From Pseudoalteromonas piscicida (GTDB lineage: Bacteria > Pseudomonadota > Gammaproteobacteria > Enterobacterales > Alteromonadaceae): a stretch of DNA of 64,000 nucleotides. Location: positions 3,325,001 through 3,389,000 of the forward strand of contig NZ_CP011924.1 in assembly GCF_000238315.3 (NCBI RefSeq), in the 5' to 3' direction. Below the pieces are notes generated by a model. It saw nothing but the letters and a program-made list of their open reading frames with translations, did not search any database and was not told the DNA's origin. Within the stretch, counting starts at the first letter, position 1, and every line of letters begins with the position of its first letter. Both the position numbers and the translations under genes were made by a program. Below, in pieces: positions 55,843-64,000 of the stretch.

Positions 55843-57315
55843 TCATTTGATGGTGATCCCTAGGGTATCCCAAATTTCGTCAACGCGTTGTTTAACCTCG
55901 GGATCCATAACGATAGGCTCGCCCCATTCACGGTCGGTCTCACCCGGCCATTTGTTGGTTGCGTCCATACCCATTTTAGAACCAAGTCCGGACACAGGGG
56001 AAGCAAAATCGAGATAATCGATAGGCGTGCTTTCAACTAAGGTGGTGTCTCTTGCGGGATCCATACGTGTGGTTATCGCCCAAATTACATCATTCCAGTC
56101 GCGAGCATTTACATCATCATCGCAAACAATGACAAACTTGGTGTACATAAATTGTCTAAGGAAAGACCATACGCCCATCATCACGCGTTTAGCATGCCCT
56201 GGATACTGCTTTTTCATGGTGACGACCGCCATGCGGTATGAGCAGCCTTCTGGTGGAAGGTAAAAATCGACGATTTCCGGAAATTGCTTTTGTAAAATCG
56301 GTACGAATACTTCGTTAAGGGCAACACCAAGAATAGCTGGCTCATCAGGCGGACGGCCTGTATAAGTGCTGTGATAAATTGGATCTTTGCGATGCGTTAT
56401 ATGGGTGACAGTCATTACAGGGAAGTCGTCAACTTCATTGTAGTAGCCGGTGTGATCGCCATAAGGGCCTTCTGGCGCGAGTTCGCCCGGTTGAATATAT
56501 CCTTCTAAGACGATTTCGGCACTCGCTGGTACTTGCAGCTCGTTAGAAATCGATTTAACGACCTGCGTTTTACTACCACGCAGTAGACCCGCAAATGCGT
56601 ATTCGCTCAAGGTATCTGGAACCGGGGTCACCGCACCTAAAATCGTCGCCGGATCAGCGCCAAGTGCAACTGATACCGGATACGGTTCGCCCGGATGCTC
56701 TTTGCACCACTCTTGAAAATCAAGCGCGCCACCGCGATGTGATAGCCAGCGCATAATAATTTTGTTTTTACCCAATAACTGCTGACGATAAATCCCTAGG
56801 TTCTGACGCTTTTTATAAGGACCTTTGGTTACCGTTAACCCCCATGTGATTAAAGGTGCGGCATCACCAGGCCAGCAATGTTGAATAGGTAGTGTAGTGA
56901 GATCGACCTCATCACCGCTCAATACGACTTCTTGGCATGGGGCTTTTTTCACTTCTTTGGCAGGCATATTCAACACTTGTTTGAATACCGGTAGCTGGCC
57001 AATGGCTTCTTTAATTCCCTTCGGTGGATCGGGTTCTTTTAAAAAAGCGAGTAACTTGCCGACTTCTCTTAGCTCACTGACATCGCTTTGTCCCATCCCC
57101 ATTGCAACGCGCTTTGGTGTGCCAAATAGGTTAGCCAGTACTGGAATGTCATAACCTACAGGGTTTTCAAATAGGATAGCGGGTCCACCTGCTCGCAGCG
57201 TTCGATCTGCAATTTCAGTCATTTCTAGTTTGGTGGAAATGGGCTGCTTGACGCGAACAAGTTCTCCTTGTTTTTCAAGCTGGGCTATAAAATCTCGTAA
57301 GTCTTGGTATTTCAT
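55843..57315 (-). CDS. ubiD: UbiD decarboxylase (ubiquinone synthesis)
   Basis: The 490-residue protein is the normal length for UbiD, the prenyl-FMN enzyme that decarboxylates octaprenyl-hydroxybenzoate. Typical segments include [39 protein letters not shown]-like [12 protein letters not shown] and [11 protein letters not shown]. It lies upstream of fre on the same strand with 77 bp between. Confidence 0.98.
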   Translation of the reverse strand: MKYQDLRDFIAQLEKQGELVRVKQPISTKLEMTEIADRTLRAGGPAILFENPVGYDIPVLANLFGTPKRVAMGMGQSDVSELREVGKLLAFLKEPDPPKGIKEAIGQLPVFKQVLNMPAKEVKKAPCQEVVLSGDEVDLTTLPIQHCWPGDAAPLITWGLTVTKGPYKKRQNLGIYRQQLLGKNKIIMRWLSHRGGALDFQEWCKEHPGEPYPVSVALGADPATILGAVTPVPDTLSEYAFAGLLRGSKTQVVKSISNELQVPASAEIVLEGYIQPGELAPEGPYGDHTGYYNEVDDFPVMTVTHITHRKDPIYHSTYTGRPPDEPAILGVALNEVFVPILQKQFPEIVDFYLPPEGCSYRMAVVTMKKQYPGHAKRVMMGVWSFLRQFMYTKFVIVCDDDVNARDWNDVIWAITTRMDPARDTTLVESTPIDYLDFASPVSGLGSKMGMDATNKWPGETDREWGEPIVMDPEVKQRVDEIWDTLGITIK

Positions 57316-57621
57316 CGGCGCACTATGAGTTGAGTTTGGCCTAGTATATCAACTAGGCATATTTTTCCTAGCTGTACGGATGGGATGGTGAAAGGTTTAG
57401 TTACTCGCTTTTACGTCTACACTATTGCGAAATAGACTACACTTTCAGAACTTATCGGCTTGTCAGTACGCCGGAGCAAGTGTATAAATTGTTATAAAAA
57501 GATGTGTGTGTTGAGTTGTTTTGATATGAAACAAGCAAAAATCGACTTTCGATGTAGCTCACATACCCTTTGCGCTATAGTCGCCGCGATTGCATAAAAC
57601 GATATCCTGAGGGGTCTGAGT
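57316..57621. other. ubiD/GGDEF-EAL divergent intergenic region
   Basis: These 306 bases hold the two promoters. A hairpin GCCTAGT-ATATCA-ACTAGGC lies at 57339-57358, close to the ubiD start, followed by ATATTTTT on the plus strand. No gene is evident. Confidence 0.5.
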
Positions 57622-60243
57622 TTGAAGTTGATGTCAAAATTGCTCGGGGGGCTGCTGTTGCTGTTTTGTATGTCAGCACCAGCTCACGAGTTACCATATT
57701 ATACTTTTTCTAATCATGGTGCGGTGATGTTGATCATCGAGCCCACGTCTGGAAAGATTTTAGATGCCAATAAAGCTGCCGCCGCATTCTATGGTTATAG
57801 CGAGGCGGTACTAGAATCAAAAGTCATTCAAGATATCAACTTATTTACCGCCGAGCAGGTTGCCAATGAGCGTCAAGCAGCTTTAAATGAAGGCCGCAAC
57901 TATTTTATCTTCCAACATCAAACTGCAGACGGTAGTGTGAAAACAGTAAGTGTTCACTCAACGCCGTTTGAAAATAGTGATGGCAAACCTAGATTACTTT
58001 CTATCATTCAAGATATGAGTGAAAAGCGTAAGCTACAGCAAGATCTCTGGCACTACCAAGCTAACCTTGAACAGCAGGTCTTGTTACAGACTGAAAAAAT
58101 CAAGCAAGCCAATATGGTACAGGTCATTCTGTTAACTGCGGTAATTGCTGTGCTTATTCTATCGATGGCGGTATTGATGACCGTTTTGGTCAGGCTAAGG
58201 CGCTCCAATCAGCGAGCACAAGATCAAGGCGCAAAACTCAGTGCCATTTTTGATGGTATTAAAGCATACCTGGTGTTTACGGATGAAACTCATCATATAG
58301 AAGCCGCTAATGGTTCAGTATTAAAGGATTTTGATAGTTTAGAAGCGTTAAAATCAAAATCTATTTATACCTTATTTGATGTGCTTGATAGTGAAAAGCT
58401 GCTAACGGAAGGTACGCTGGAGTGCCAACTCGATGCGCGTTTTGACTATCGTAATGTTCGGGTTTCTTGTGCCCCTGTAGTAAGCGAAACGCAAGCTAAG
58501 CTTGGCTTCATTTATGTTATTCAGGATATTACGGAAGAACTTGAGAACGAAAGAGAACAGCGTTTGGCAAGTACGGTATTTGCGACAACCACTGAAGGCG
58601 TGTTGGTCTCCGACAAACATAATCAAATCCAAATGGTAAATCGCGCATTTAGCGAAATTACAGGCTTTGGCATGGATGAAGTGATAGGGGAGACTCCATC
58701 AATCCTAAACTCTGGGCGTCACGATGAGCGCTTTTTCAATGCGTTATATGATGATTTGGTTAACAAAGGCCATTGGGAAGGAGAGATTTGGAACAAGCGC
58801 AAAAATGGTGAAATTTATCCGAGTTGGCTGCAGGTATCCGCAGTATTTAATGAAGCTCGGGAGATTGATATGTATGTTGCCTTATTCAGTGATATTACCT
58901 CGAGAAAACGTAACGAGCAGTTGATGTGGCAGCAAGCCAACTTTGATAGTTTGACGGGCCTTGCAAATCGCCATCATTATCACGTTAAATTTGATTTAGC
59001 GTTAAAACGAGCAGCTCAGCTAGAAGAGCGCTTTGCTATTTGTTTTATCGATCTTGACCGCTTTAAAGCAGTGAATGACACGCTTGGGCACCATATTGGT
59101 GATCTATTACTCAAAGAAGCAGCAAACCGTATTAATGAGTGCGTGCGCAGCTCTGATACCGTTGCAAGGTTAGGTGGGGATGAATTTGCTTTATTGCTAC
59201 AAGATATAAGTTCCATCAGTGATTTAGAGCTGGTTGCGACGAAGATTTTACGTGCGCTAGCCAACCCTTTTCATTTGGAAGGACACGAAGCTTATGTCTC
59301 CGGTAGTATGGGGATCACGCTTTACCCAGATGACGGCACCGACCGAAAAATTTTGCTCCGTAATGCCGACAGTGCAATGTATAAAGCCAAGGAACATGGT
59401 CGCGACTGTTTTCAATTCTATACTTCAGCGATGCATCAACATGCCAAAGCGCGTAGCGTGTTAGAAAGCGCTTTGCATAAAGCACTGTCTAATCGAGAAT
59501 TATCACTGGTGTACCAGCCCATTTTTTCACAGCTTGGCAGCGGCGACCTCGTTGGCTGCGAGGTGTTGTTAAGATGGAAAAGTGAGTTGCTGGGCCATGT
59601 TTCACCCGATCAGTTTATTCCCGTTTGCGAAGAACTAGGCCTTATCTTACCCATTGGGGAGTGGGTGCTATATCACGCTTGTTCTCAAGTTAAAGCCTGG
59701 CAAGACAACTACGGTAGACCCTTATTTATTGCAGTTAACGTTTCTAGTATTCAGTTTAAACGCCAAGATATGGTCGAGCTAGTAAGAAAAGTACTTAGAG
59801 ATACCAAACTGGAAGCAAAGTATCTGACATTGGAAATCACAGAGTCGGTACTGGTTGAAAACTCAGACAAAATATTGTCACAATTAAAAGCATTAAGAGA
59901 AATGGGCGTAGAACTGGCGATTGACGACTTCGGTACTGGATATTCGTCGTTGAGTTACCTCAAGCGCTTCCCGCTTTCTAAATTGAAAATTGATAGAACC
60001 TTTATTCGTGATTTACCTGAAGATGAAGAAGATAAAGCGCTCGTCAGTGCGATTATCTTGATGGCGCACAAATTGAACTTAAAGGTCATTGCAGAAGGGG
60101 TTGAAACCCCTGCACAATGCATGTTTTTAAAGAATTTACTGTGTGATATGACACAAGGCTATTTTCATTCTAAGCCTGTGGCACAACAAGAGTTTGAAGC
60201 AAACGTTTTGACTATGCAGTATCACAAGCAAAGTCACAGTTAA
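57622..60243 (+). CDS. PAS-GGDEF-EAL cyclic-di-GMP protein
   Basis: The 873-residue protein has a signal-like start, a periplasmic-side PAS domain (about 34-140), a membrane helix (about 169-192), two further PAS-like segments (the last about 310-420), GGDEF (RLGGDEF, 518-522) and EAL domains. The EAL motif reads EVL (residues 647-649), yet EITESVL, DDFGTGYSSL and IAEGVET are intact, so phosphodiesterase activity is plausible. The TTG at 57622 follows GAGGGGT at good distance; ATG 57631 is the alternative. Confidence 0.93.
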   Translation: MKLMSKLLGGLLLLFCMSAPAHELPYYTFSNHGAVMLIIEPTSGKILDANKAAAAFYGYSEAVLESKVIQDINLFTAEQVANERQAALNEGRNYFIFQHQTADGSVKTVSVHSTPFENSDGKPRLLSIIQDMSEKRKLQQDLWHYQANLEQQVLLQTEKIKQANMVQVILLTAVIAVLILSMAVLMTVLVRLRRSNQRAQDQGAKLSAIFDGIKAYLVFTDETHHIEAANGSVLKDFDSLEALKSKSIYTLFDVLDSEKLLTEGTLECQLDARFDYRNVRVSCAPVVSETQAKLGFIYVIQDITEELENEREQRLASTVFATTTEGVLVSDKHNQIQMVNRAFSEITGFGMDEVIGETPSILNSGRHDERFFNALYDDLVNKGHWEGEIWNKRKNGEIYPSWLQVSAVFNEAREIDMYVALFSDITSRKRNEQLMWQQANFDSLTGLANRHHYHVKFDLALKRAAQLEERFAICFIDLDRFKAVNDTLGHHIGDLLLKEAANRINECVRSSDTVARLGGDEFALLLQDISSISDLELVATKILRALANPFHLEGHEAYVSGSMGITLYPDDGTDRKILLRNADSAMYKAKEHGRDCFQFYTSAMHQHAKARSVLESALHKALSNRELSLVYQPIFSQLGSGDLVGCEVLLRWKSELLGHVSPDQFIPVCEELGLILPIGEWVLYHACSQVKAWQDNYGRPLFIAVNVSSIQFKRQDMVELVRKVLRDTKLEAKYLTLEITESVLVENSDKILSQLKALREMGVELAIDDFGTGYSSLSYLKRFPLSKLKIDRTFIRDLPEDEEDKALVSAIILMAHKLNLKVIAEGVETPAQCMFLKNLLCDMTQGYFHSKPVAQQEFEANVLTMQYHKQSHS

Positions 60244-61010
60244 CAGGGGTAGTCTTGGCATAACTTAGCCAGAGCCGATTGTGCTTTATGATTACCTTGC
60301 TCGGCGGCAAGTTTAAGCCAGTGGATCGCCTTTTTAATGTCTTTTGCACCGCCTTCACCGTCGCGAAGCATTGTTCCATAGTTATATTGTGCCCAAGGGT
60401 TGCCAGTTTTAGCCGCTGCTGCAAATCCCGTTTTTGCTTCTTCAAAGTTTCCTTGGCTGTAAGCGTGAATTGCTTCTTGATTCTGTGCAGAGATCTTAGG
60501 TCCGTTATATAATGGCTTCGGCTTTTTAAATCGTTGTCTAACAACACCGCCAAGTACATGGATCCCGACTGGTCTGTAGACGGAAACAATCGTTTCATTG
60601 TCAAGTAAGTCTAATAGATTGTCTTTTTCTAGCGTCAGCCTTTGTGGCTTAAAATAATGATCGGTCATTAGCATGCTGACACGGATATCTCGGGTGATGT
60701 TACGCATTGTTCGATACGTGTAGGCACTTTCCTTCACTTCAATGTTGTCATCTGTTAGTTCAGTAATTTGTAGTATCTGAAAAGCTGGATCATAAGCTTG
60801 CCCTGTGTTTTTGCCAGCGTCAAAAATAATCAGGTCATCGATTTGTGGGGAGGCTAAGTATGTTTGATAACTAGCGATTTGTTGTTGATGTTGGTTATAA
60901 AAGTAAAGTGCAATAGTGACCACAATCAGTGCCGACATCGCAACTTTATATTTACTGATAAAGTTGAATATTGTGTCGTAAAAGGAAAAAAATACGCTTT
61001 TGATTTCCAT
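60240..61010 (-). CDS. SEL1/TPR-like repeat membrane protein
   Basis: The 256-residue protein has one N-terminal membrane helix (about 22-42), a globular region of unknown type, and two or more SEL1-like repeats at the C-terminus (WAQYNYGTMLRDGEGGAKDI and KAIHWLKLAAEQGNHKAQ). SEL1 repeats mediate protein contacts. It overlaps the end of the GGDEF-EAL gene by 4 bp, convergent. The function is unknown. Confidence 0.8.
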   Translation of the reverse strand: MEIKSVFFSFYDTIFNFISKYKVAMSALIVVTIALYFYNQHQQQIASYQTYLASPQIDDLIIFDAGKNTGQAYDPAFQILQITELTDDNIEVKESAYTYRTMRNITRDIRVSMLMTDHYFKPQRLTLEKDNLLDLLDNETIVSVYRPVGIHVLGGVVRQRFKKPKPLYNGPKISAQNQEAIHAYSQGNFEEAKTGFAAAAKTGNPWAQYNYGTMLRDGEGGAKDIKKAIHWLKLAAEQGNHKAQSALAKLCQDYPC

Positions 61011-61063
61011 ATTCTATTAGTTAGTTACGTGTGGGTATGTCTAAGGTAGGCAACTTGAGTGTA

Positions 61064-61085
61064 GGGGACAAGTGTACTTGTCCCC
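61064..61085 (-). terminator. Perfect palindromic hairpin after M28 peptidase
   Basis: GGGGACAAGT-GT-ACTTGTCCCC is a 22-bp palindrome, 15 bases past the peptidase stop. There is no clear T run. Confidence 0.5.
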
Positions 61086-61099
61086 ATAAGTGTAAGATT

Positions 61100-62494
61100 T
61101 TATTTCCCTGCCATTTTCGTTTTGGCGTCGGCTGCCATTAAGGCAAATACAGCGTATGCCGCGGTATTTTGCTTTAATTTTGCCGGATCGACTTTATCAA
61201 GCGTGTCATCAGCTGTGTGGTGATAATCAAAATAATCCGTGCCATCTTGGTGTAAAGCGAAGATTGGCGCCGATGTGGCATTTTTCAGCGGAATTAAGTC
61301 AGGACCACCATGTGCGCTATTCTTGCCAATATAAGTAACGCCGAGCGGCGCCAATTGCTTTGCAATCTCACGTACAACTGGTAAGGAAGCGGCATTTACG
61401 TTTGATTCAAACGCATACACTACATCTGCACCAAAATCGGACTCGGATGCGGCTACGATGCGGTCTAATTCTGCCTGATGCTTTTTAAAATAAGCTTTTG
61501 CTCCCCAGAGACCGAGTTCTTCTGCTGCAAATAGGACTACGCGGACACTACGTTTAGGGCGTTTTACATCGGCAATGTGCTTTGCTGCTGCCATCGTCAA
61601 TGCAACACCAGCGCCATCATCGAGTGCACCAGTACCCAGATCCCAAGAGTCTAAGTGACCACCAATTAAGACATATTGCTCTGGAAATTCGGTGCCCGTG
61701 AATTCACCGATGACGTTGTAACTGGTTCCTTCACCTAAGTCCTCGGTTTGAATATTTAGCGCGACTTTAACGGCATGACCTGAGTTGATAAGGCGTGCTA
61801 GCTGATCTGCATCTGGGTTCGCAACTGCAGTGGACGGGATCTTTGTCACTCCCGCTTTATAGTGACTGCCGCCAGTATGCGCGAAGCGGTGGTGGCTGGT
61901 GCTGACTGAGCGCATCATATAGGCGATAGCGCCTTTTTTAGCGGCTTCTACGGCACCGCTATTACGAGCTCTTACCGCAGGTCCATGGCCATTACCATCA
62001 ATGTCGCGGTTCATGCGGTAATTAATAAAGGCTATTTTACCTTTTAAGCTATTGTCTGGCGCAGCAATCAGCTCATCGAGGGTTTCAAATAAAACTACCT
62101 CACCACTTAGTCCATCTTTTGGTGTGCTGACGCTGTTACCGAGTGCGGTAAGGTGTAGCGGTTGTTCGCTCGGTATCAGGATTTTTGCAGACTCATGGTA
62201 GCGGCGCCATTCAGGAAAGGTCGCTTCCTCAAGCCAGACTTTGTCAAAGCCCAATTGCTCAAGTTGTTTCTTTGCCCAAGCTACCGCTTTTTTATCATTT
62301 TCGGTACCCGGTAAGCGTGGGCCTACTTCTGTGGTGAGGGATTCTAGTAGTTGCCAGCTTAGGTTGCTGTGGCTTGCGGCTTCTCTAACTTGTTTAACTT
62401 GTTCTAATTGTTGTGTAGTAAATTCTTCGGCTTGCAGTGCTGTGCTCAAACCTGCGCTTAATAAACCAAATGCCAATAGTGATTTAAACTTCAT
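61100..62494 (-). CDS. Secreted M28-family zinc metallopeptidase
   Basis: A signal peptide (about 1-21, ending LQA) is followed by the region of glutamate carboxypeptidase-like M28 enzymes. Zinc motifs are GGHLDSWDLGTGALDDGAG and FAAEELGLWG, with a late H-TADDTLDKVDP-type histidine. A PA-like inserted domain lies near 100-240. ATG 62494 has AAGGA upstream; a 30-codon extension is not preferred. It is predicted to be an exported exopeptidase. Confidence 0.92.
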   Translation of the reverse strand: MKFKSLLAFGLLSAGLSTALQAEEFTTQQLEQVKQVREAASHSNLSWQLLESLTTEVGPRLPGTENDKKAVAWAKKQLEQLGFDKVWLEEATFPEWRRYHESAKILIPSEQPLHLTALGNSVSTPKDGLSGEVVLFETLDELIAAPDNSLKGKIAFINYRMNRDIDGNGHGPAVRARNSGAVEAAKKGAIAYMMRSVSTSHHRFAHTGGSHYKAGVTKIPSTAVANPDADQLARLINSGHAVKVALNIQTEDLGEGTSYNVIGEFTGTEFPEQYVLIGGHLDSWDLGTGALDDGAGVALTMAAAKHIADVKRPKRSVRVVLFAAEELGLWGAKAYFKKHQAELDRIVAASESDFGADVVYAFESNVNAASLPVVREIAKQLAPLGVTYIGKNSAHGGPDLIPLKNATSAPIFALHQDGTDYFDYHHTADDTLDKVDPAKLKQNTAAYAVFALMAADAKTKMAGK

Positions 62495-62685
62495 GATAAT
62501 CCTTGGTAAAAATGGAGTTACCGAGAGATTAAAGCATAAATTGTGATGTAAGTCCGTGTATTGCGATGAGGGAAATTCATCCACAATCTAGGGGCGCTTT
62601 ATCTTGGAATAATAGAGTAAAGCGGTTAGCGAATTTACACATTTGGTATAAAATACGCGATTAAGATAGCGAATAGGAAAGCACT

Positions 62686-64000
62686 GTGTCGATCACTTCA
62701 TTTTCTCAATTACCTCTAAACCAAGCGCTTGCTCAGCGCCTTGTAGATCTTAACTACATAGTGCCAACGGCAGTACAGTCTGTGAGTTTAGCGCCGGCGC
62801 TGACTGGACGAGATTTAGTCGTGAAAGGGAAAACCGGATCTGGTAAAACACTGGTGTTTTCACTTGCGCTGCTAAATAAGTTGCAGCCCGAGTGCAATGA
62901 TGTTCAAGCTTTGGTGTTATGTCCAACGAGAGAGTTGGCTGATCAAGTCGCACAAGAGATCAGAAAAGTTGCGGCTTTAATTGGTAACGTCAAAGTGCAA
63001 ACACTCTGCGGAGGAGTGCCAATTGAACCTCAAACTCGAGCGTTACAACACGGTGCGCATATAGTTGTTGGTACACCTGGTCGGGTTGAAGAGCATGTTT
63101 TTAATGGCTCACTCATGCTGACTGAAACGCAGACTGTGGTATTCGACGAAGCCGATCAGATGTTGGATATGGGCTTTACTGAAACGCTAGAAAGCATTTT
63201 AGTGTATGTGCCTGAAGTTCGACAAACACTAATGTTTAGTGCGACTTACCCAGACAAGATCATGAAACTGGCGAAGCAATATATGCGTGAGCCAGAGTTT
63301 GTTGAAGCGAAAGAAGAACAAGCACACCACAGCATTAAGCAAACCTTTTATAAATTAGACAACAATAAAATGCGCTTTAACGCACTGAGAGTGCTGTTAA
63401 TGCAACATCAGCCGCAAAGCTGTATCGTTTTTTGTAATACCAAAGCTGAGACTAAGCGACTATTCGAAGAATTACGTCAAACTGGACTAGCTTGCGTCGA
63501 GTTACATGGCGATTTAGATCAAGGTGAACGTGAATGGTCATTGCTCACTTTTGCTAACAAGAGTGCCAATATTCTAGTTGCCACTGACGTTGCCGCTCGA
63601 GGGCTCGACGTTGAGGAAGTTGAGCTTGTGGTTAATTATCATTTGGCGCTTGAGCCGCAGACGCATATTCACCGTGTTGGTCGTACGGGTCGGGGTGAGC
63701 ACAAAGGTATCGCAGTATCTCTTTATGGAGAAAAAGAAGCCTTCAAAATAAAACAGTTGGCGGAAATATATGGTCAAGAGCTAAAACATGGCACGTTGCC
63801 GAGTCATTCGCTGCTCGAAAAACCAGCCTATAAGTCGAATATGGTGACCCTCATGATTGAAGGCGGAAAGCAGCAAAAGCTTCGCAAAGGAGATATCGTG
63901 GGCAGTTTGACTGGTGAAGAAGGCATAAGCTTCAAGCAAATTGGTAAAATCAATATTTATGATGTGCAAACATTCGTGGCTGTAAAACGCGAGGCAGTGA
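62686..64000 (+). CDS. dbpA: DEAD-box RNA helicase DbpA (3' end outside window)
   Basis: The gene starts at GTG with AGGAA upstream (GAATAGGAAAGCACT). About 438 codons are present, and the frame is still open at the window edge. Motifs: AxTGSGKT-like GKTGSGKT, PTRELA, DEAD in VFDEADQML, SAT, and HRVGRTGR. The C-terminal RNA-binding domain begins at VTLMIEGGKQQKLRKGD and marks it as DbpA, which acts in 50S subunit assembly on the 23S hairpin 92. E. coli DbpA has 457 residues, so about 20 are missing. Confidence 0.95.
   Translation, partial: MSITSFSQLPLNQALAQRLVDLNYIVPTAVQSVSLAPALTGRDLVVKGKTGSGKTLVFSLALLNKLQPECNDVQALVLCPTRELADQVAQEIRKVAALIGNVKVQTLCGGVPIEPQTRALQHGAHIVVGTPGRVEEHVFNGSLMLTETQTVVFDEADQMLDMGFTETLESILVYVPEVRQTLMFSATYPDKIMKLAKQYMREPEFVEAKEEQAHHSIKQTFYKLDNNKMRFNALRVLLMQHQPQSCIVFCNTKAETKRLFEELRQTGLACVELHGDLDQGEREWSLLTFANKSANILVATDVAARGLDVEEVELVVNYHLALEPQTHIHRVGRTGRGEHKGIAVSLYGEKEAFKIKQLAEIYGQELKHGTLPSHSLLEKPAYKSNMVTLMIEGGKQQKLRKGDIVGSLTGEEGISFKQIGKINIYDVQTFVAVKREAV

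Overview
The window looks like chromosomal DNA of a marine gammaproteobacterium, most likely Pseudoalteromonas or a close relative in the Alteromonadales. This rests on gene orders recognised by eye (lptM-lysA-dapF-DUF484-xerC-yigB opposite cyaY, hemC-hemDX-hemY, ubiD-fre, folM-folE-folX), on protein sequences that read as Alteromonadales homologues, and on AT-leaning intergenic DNA. No database search was possible. Most of the window is housekeeping and signalling DNA. I see no transposase, phage gene, CRISPR array or defence island.

Layout. 1-2341: 3' part of a 23S rRNA gene and the 5S gene of an rrn operon, followed by a terminator and a degenerate REP-like repeat. 2.7-9.2 kb: small membrane protein, two paralogous Cys-rich lipoproteins, a fagA-like/fumC pair behind a near-perfect Fur box, a DUF938 methyltransferase, a FemAB/DUF482-type acyltransferase and a secreted alpha/beta hydrolase. 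9.3-12.1 kb: an Lrp/AsnC regulator divergent from a PrnB-like (tryptophan dioxygenase superfamily) haem protein gene overlapping a kynureninase-like gene. 12-14.3 kb: metallo-beta-lactamase-fold gene and serine tRNAs, inside a perfect tandem duplication. 14.3-25.2 kb: an unlisted 48-residue small protein, lipid kinase, MocR regulator/EamA exporter pair, YggN-like protein, cytochrome c', tetrahydromonapterin genes and nadE. 25.2-32.2 kb: hybrid histidine kinase, penicillin-acylase-like enzyme, diguanylate cyclase. 32.3-41.4 kb: GNAT-nitrilase, SugE, a second EamA exporter, a MAPEG protein, a frameshifted pseudouridine synthase, a POT peptide transporter with a premature stop. 41-52 kb: lysine/cell-division and haem operons, with a DUF2914 protein carrying 104 perfect copies of a hexanucleotide between them. 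52-64 kb: adenosine deaminase, CBS protein, fre/ubiD, a GGDEF-EAL protein, SEL1 protein, M28 peptidase and the start of dbpA, which runs off the right edge.

The most unusual structural feature is a set of three exact, abutting tandem duplications of 1091, 1125 and 1254 bp (12028-14209, 32765-35014, 52390-54897). Copies look identical, junctions have at most 1 bp of homology, and each leaves one complete copy of every gene plus a truncated extra copy. They are either very recent amplifications or assembly artefacts. Together with the 624-bp hexanucleotide array, a frameshift in a 7-G run and a nonsense codon in a transporter, they call for checking the raw reads first. The best candidate for a little-described metabolic system is the PrnB-like/kynureninase-like/Lrp cluster.
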